Assembly (NCBI GenBank): GCA_002243285.1
Contig: CP022585.1
Location: 3,708,641-3,772,640 of the forward strand
Source of the DNA: Candidatus Fluviicola riflensis
Lineage (GTDB): Bacteria; Bacteroidota; Bacteroidia; Flavobacteriales_D; Crocinitomicaceae
Reading direction: 5' to 3'
DNA: 64,000 nt
In this document: positions 61,758-64,000 of the stretch, one piece after another
Layout: the number at the start of each line of letters is the position of its first letter
How positions within the stretch are numbered: position 1 is the stretch's first letter
Translations under genes and position numbers: made by a program
Notes under the pieces: generated by a model
What the model was told of the DNA's origin: nothing
Databases searched by the model: none
The model's input: the letters and a program-made list of their open reading frames with translations, nothing else

Positions 61758-61812
61758 GACTACACTCCGTTTCTCTCAATGTGACTTTCGACTACACTTC
61801 GTTTCGCTCAAT
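61758..61812. repeat. Two direct 23-base repeats upstream of ruvB
   Basis: GACTACACTCCGTTTCTCTC(AAT) at 61758-61780 recurs at 61790-61812 with two changes (32-base period). It lies between ruvB and the cytochrome oxidase genes. Confidence 0.7.
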
Positions 61813-61863
61813 ACGGTGGAAATAGTGAGCTGGGGAAATCGGGAACTAGAGTTGCACAAATAA

Positions 61864-61909
61864 GAAAGCCCCGTAGTGACTTACAAAGGAAGTCTACTGC
61901 GGGGCTTTC
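61864..61909 (-). terminator. Terminator after the cytochrome c oxidase subunit I gene
   Basis: GAAAGCCCCGTAGT (61864-61877) pairs with ACTGCGGGGCTTTC (61896-61909), with one G-U pair. It lies 20 bases after the coxA stop on the minus strand; the U tract is weak. Confidence 0.7.
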
Positions 61910-61928
61910 AATTTTATTTCTGTTGAGA

Positions 61929-63734
61929 CTAATGCTCTTCTTCGCCTTCCATCAACGGAACTGTCTGCGGAATAAAGTCCTCTTCAAATCCAGGCTTGGA
62001 GTAATCATACGGCCAACGGTGAACTTCAGGAATAGCACCAGGCCAGTTTCCGTGAATGTGTTCTACCGGAGTTGTCCACTCAAGCGTATTTGATTGCCAA
62101 GGATTCTGAACTGCTCTTGGTCCGCGGAAAATACTGTAGAAGAAGTTGAACAGGAACAACAATTGTCCGAGTGCCGCCAAAATAGCAAAGAAGGTAATGA
62201 TCTTGTTCAAATCCAACATCATATCAAACGACTCGGTGTTGAACTCGTTGTATACTGTGTAATCGTAGTAACGACGTGGAGCGCCGGCCAAACCTACGAA
62301 GTGCATCGGGAAGAAAACCCCGTAGGCACCAACGATGGTAATCCAGAAGTGAGCATAACCTAAACGGGTATTCAACATACGTCCGTACATTTTCGGGAAC
62401 CAATGGTAAACCCCGGCAAACATTCCGAACACAGCCGACATACCCATTACAATGTGGAAGTGAGCCACAACGAAGTAGGTATCATGAACGGCGATATCCA
62501 AAGCTGAATCGGCAAGAATGATTCCCGTTACACCACCAGTGATAAACGTTGAAACCAATCCGATTGAGAACAACATAGCCGGTGTGTAAATGTTGGAGCC
62601 TCTCCAGATCGTGGTGATGTAGTTAAACACTTTCACAGCCGAAGGAATCGCGATCAATAGGGTTGTAAATACGAAGACACTACCAATAAACGGATTCATA
62701 CCCGTGATGAACATGTGGTGACCCCAAACGATAAAGGATAAGAATCCGATGGCGAGTATGGATCCAATCATGGCGCGGTAACCGAAGATCGGTTTACGGG
62801 AGTTGGTCGAAATGATTTCAGAAGAAAGTCCTAGTGCAGGTAACAATACGATGTATACCTCCGGGTGACCAAGGAACCAGAATAAGTGTTGGTAAAGCAA
62901 TGGCGAACCACCATGGTTTTCCAGCATTTCAGATCCTACGATGATATCGGAAAGGTAGAATGACGTTCCCGCCAAACGGTCCATCATCAACAACAATGCT
63001 GCAGACAACAATACAGGGAATGACAATACACCCAAAACGGCTGTCACGAAGAATGCCCAGATTGTCAACGGCATGCGTGTCATTTTCATTCCTTTTGTAC
63101 GCAAGTTGAAAATCGTAACAATGTAGTTCAATGAACCAAGCAACGACGAAGCGATGAAGATTGACATGGAAGCCAACCACATTGTCATTCCTTGTCCTGA
63201 ACCTTCAATAGCTTGCGGAAGTGCCGAAAGCGGTGGGTAAACCGTCCATCCTGAAGATGCGGGCCCTGTTTCGATGAACAATGAGCACAACATGATCACA
63301 GAAGACAACAGGAACAACCAGTAAGAGATCATATTCAGGAAACCGGAAGCCATATCGCGGGCACCCAATTGCAACGGAATAAGTAAGTTAGAGAATGTAC
63401 CAGACAAACCACCTGTTAAGAGGAAGAATACCATGATCGTTCCGTGAATTGTTACCAATCCGAGGTACATACTTTCAGACAATACGCCTTTTGGAGCCCA
63501 TTTATCACCTAAGAAAAAGCTAAGGAAATCCGATTCTTCACCGGGCCAAGCCAACTGAATACGGAATAAAATGGACAATAACATCGCCACAACTCCCATG
63601 AAAACTGCAGTCATAAGGAACTGCTTTCCGATCATTTTATGGTCCTGGCTAAAGATGTACTTCGAAACAAAACCTTCCTCATGGTGATGATGACCGTGAG
63701 CGTCGTGATGTGCGTGTGCTTCGTGAGCTGCCAT
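61929..63734 (-). CDS. ctaD: Cytochrome c oxidase subunit I (aa3-type)
   Basis: A 601-residue integral membrane haem-copper oxidase subunit, about 12 helices, that reduces oxygen and pumps protons. The N-terminus is His-rich (HEAHAHHDAHGHHHHEEG). Metal and haem ligands lie in FWFLGHPEVYIVLLPALG (His and the cross-linked Tyr of CuB), WGHHMFITG, and HDTYFVVAHFHIVMG; the subunit I signature NLLIPLQLGARDMA is also present. A subunit II-like gene precedes it on the same strand. Confidence 0.95.
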   Translation of the reverse strand: MAAHEAHAHHDAHGHHHHEEGFVSKYIFSQDHKMIGKQFLMTAVFMGVVAMLLSILFRIQLAWPGEESDFLSFFLGDKWAPKGVLSESMYLGLVTIHGTIMVFFLLTGGLSGTFSNLLIPLQLGARDMASGFLNMISYWLFLLSSVIMLCSLFIETGPASSGWTVYPPLSALPQAIEGSGQGMTMWLASMSIFIASSLLGSLNYIVTIFNLRTKGMKMTRMPLTIWAFFVTAVLGVLSFPVLLSAALLLMMDRLAGTSFYLSDIIVGSEMLENHGGSPLLYQHLFWFLGHPEVYIVLLPALGLSSEIISTNSRKPIFGYRAMIGSILAIGFLSFIVWGHHMFITGMNPFIGSVFVFTTLLIAIPSAVKVFNYITTIWRGSNIYTPAMLFSIGLVSTFITGGVTGIILADSALDIAVHDTYFVVAHFHIVMGMSAVFGMFAGVYHWFPKMYGRMLNTRLGYAHFWITIVGAYGVFFPMHFVGLAGAPRRYYDYTVYNEFNTESFDMMLDLNKIITFFAILAALGQLLFLFNFFYSIFRGPRAVQNPWQSNTLEWTTPVEHIHGNWPGAIPEVHRWPYDYSKPGFEEDFIPQTVPLMEGEEEH

Positions 63735-63775
63735 GTTCTATCTTTTATTACTGTTTTATACTAAATTAATTGCCC

Positions 63776-64000
63776 TTACTTTGGAAGTGAATCTCCGGGT
63801 GCTGCTACTGCGCCACCGGCAGGAATACTATCCGTAGGAGCTCCTGCAGGCGGAACTTCAACCGGTTTTCCAACAGGGTATACATTTTTGAATGTTTTAG
63901 ACGCTGCCAACCATTCTTTTCTCTCAGCCGGAGTAGGTTTTCTTTTTAAGAGCTTAGCCAACAATTCCTGGTGCTTCTTGCTATCGTTATAAGATACTTT
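63776..64000 (-). CDS. Probable cytochrome c oxidase subunit II, C-terminal fragment (runs off window edge)
   Basis: The minus-strand frame is open from base 64000 down to the stop at 63776, giving 74 residues of a longer protein (KVSYNDSKKHQELLAKLL … APGDSLPK). The visible part is a charged helix and an Ala/Pro/Gly-rich tail, which by itself is not diagnostic. Its place 41 bases before ctaD on the same strand suggests the end of coxB/ctaC. Confidence 0.55.
   Translation of the reverse strand, partial: KVSYNDSKKHQELLAKLLKRKPTPAERKEWLAASKTFKNVYPVGKPVEVPPAGAPTDSIPAGGAVAAPGDSLPK

Overview
The window looks like a chromosomal stretch from a member of the Bacteroidota, most likely order Flavobacteriales and possibly the Crocinitomicaceae/Fluviicola group (inference from gene content, not a database match). 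The signs are type IX secretion sorting domains (type A and type B), DUF5686, DUF2480, DUF2723 and DUF349 genes, a uppS-bamA-skp-skp cluster, an atpDC pair separated from the other ATP synthase genes, ExbB-ExbD-ExbD-TonB operons, and about twenty -7 promoter boxes of the Bacteroidota form TAnnTTTG or TAnnTTCG. No rRNA genes, insertion sequences, prophage or CRISPR arrays were seen.

Layout. 1-600: the end of an AraC-type regulator, then a tRNA-Gln gene followed by two decayed tRNA 3'-half copies, each with its own terminator hairpin. 700-12,600: a methyltransferase, a very large DUF2723 membrane protein with a NodB deacetylase, a DUF2480 protein, a metal-binding-type lipoprotein, an alpha/beta hydrolase, an outer membrane protein gene broken by one nonsense codon, a TonB-domain protein and a solitary PaaZ. 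12,900-20,300: the energy-transduction block (ExbB, two ExbD, TonB, a small membrane protein, a PstS-like lipoprotein, a TPR protein and a second TonB). 20,400-29,600: atpDC, uppS, bamA, two Skp/OmpH chaperones, a DODA-type dioxygenase, murI and a TauE/SafE exporter. 29,700-41,900: DUF5686 protein, radical SAM/SPASM enzyme, two tandem PKD-repeat T9SS cargo proteins, kbl, a small T9SS cargo protein and a GT2 glycosyltransferase with an unusual secreted-type N-terminal extension. 42,000-50,700: a secreted unknown, a 51-residue membrane protein, 5-formyl-THF cyclo-ligase, YbaB, a SulP transporter with a beta-carbonic anhydrase, a DMT exporter operon, a GT4 glycosyltransferase, a putative nuclease toxin of the extracellular-contractile-injection-system cargo type, and a PAP2 phosphatase. 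50,900-64,000: a PfkB kinase/DUF349/membrane protein operon, a VWD-domain secreted protein, a DUF1800/DUF1501 pair with a T9SS tail, ruvB-queG, and cytochrome c oxidase subunits.

Together the genes describe a cell envelope built around outer membrane assembly (BamA, Skp), TonB-driven uptake and T9SS export of adhesin-like proteins, powered by an aa3-type oxidase and F-type ATP synthase. The points most worth a second look are the orphan nuclease-type effector (48,978-50,042), the glycosyltransferase fusion (39,964-41,841), the outer membrane protein gene interrupted right after its signal peptide (stop at 9,240-9,242), the tRNA-Gln fragment array (330-583), and a set of genes whose promoter boxes sit exactly 4 nt before the start codon and so look leaderless.
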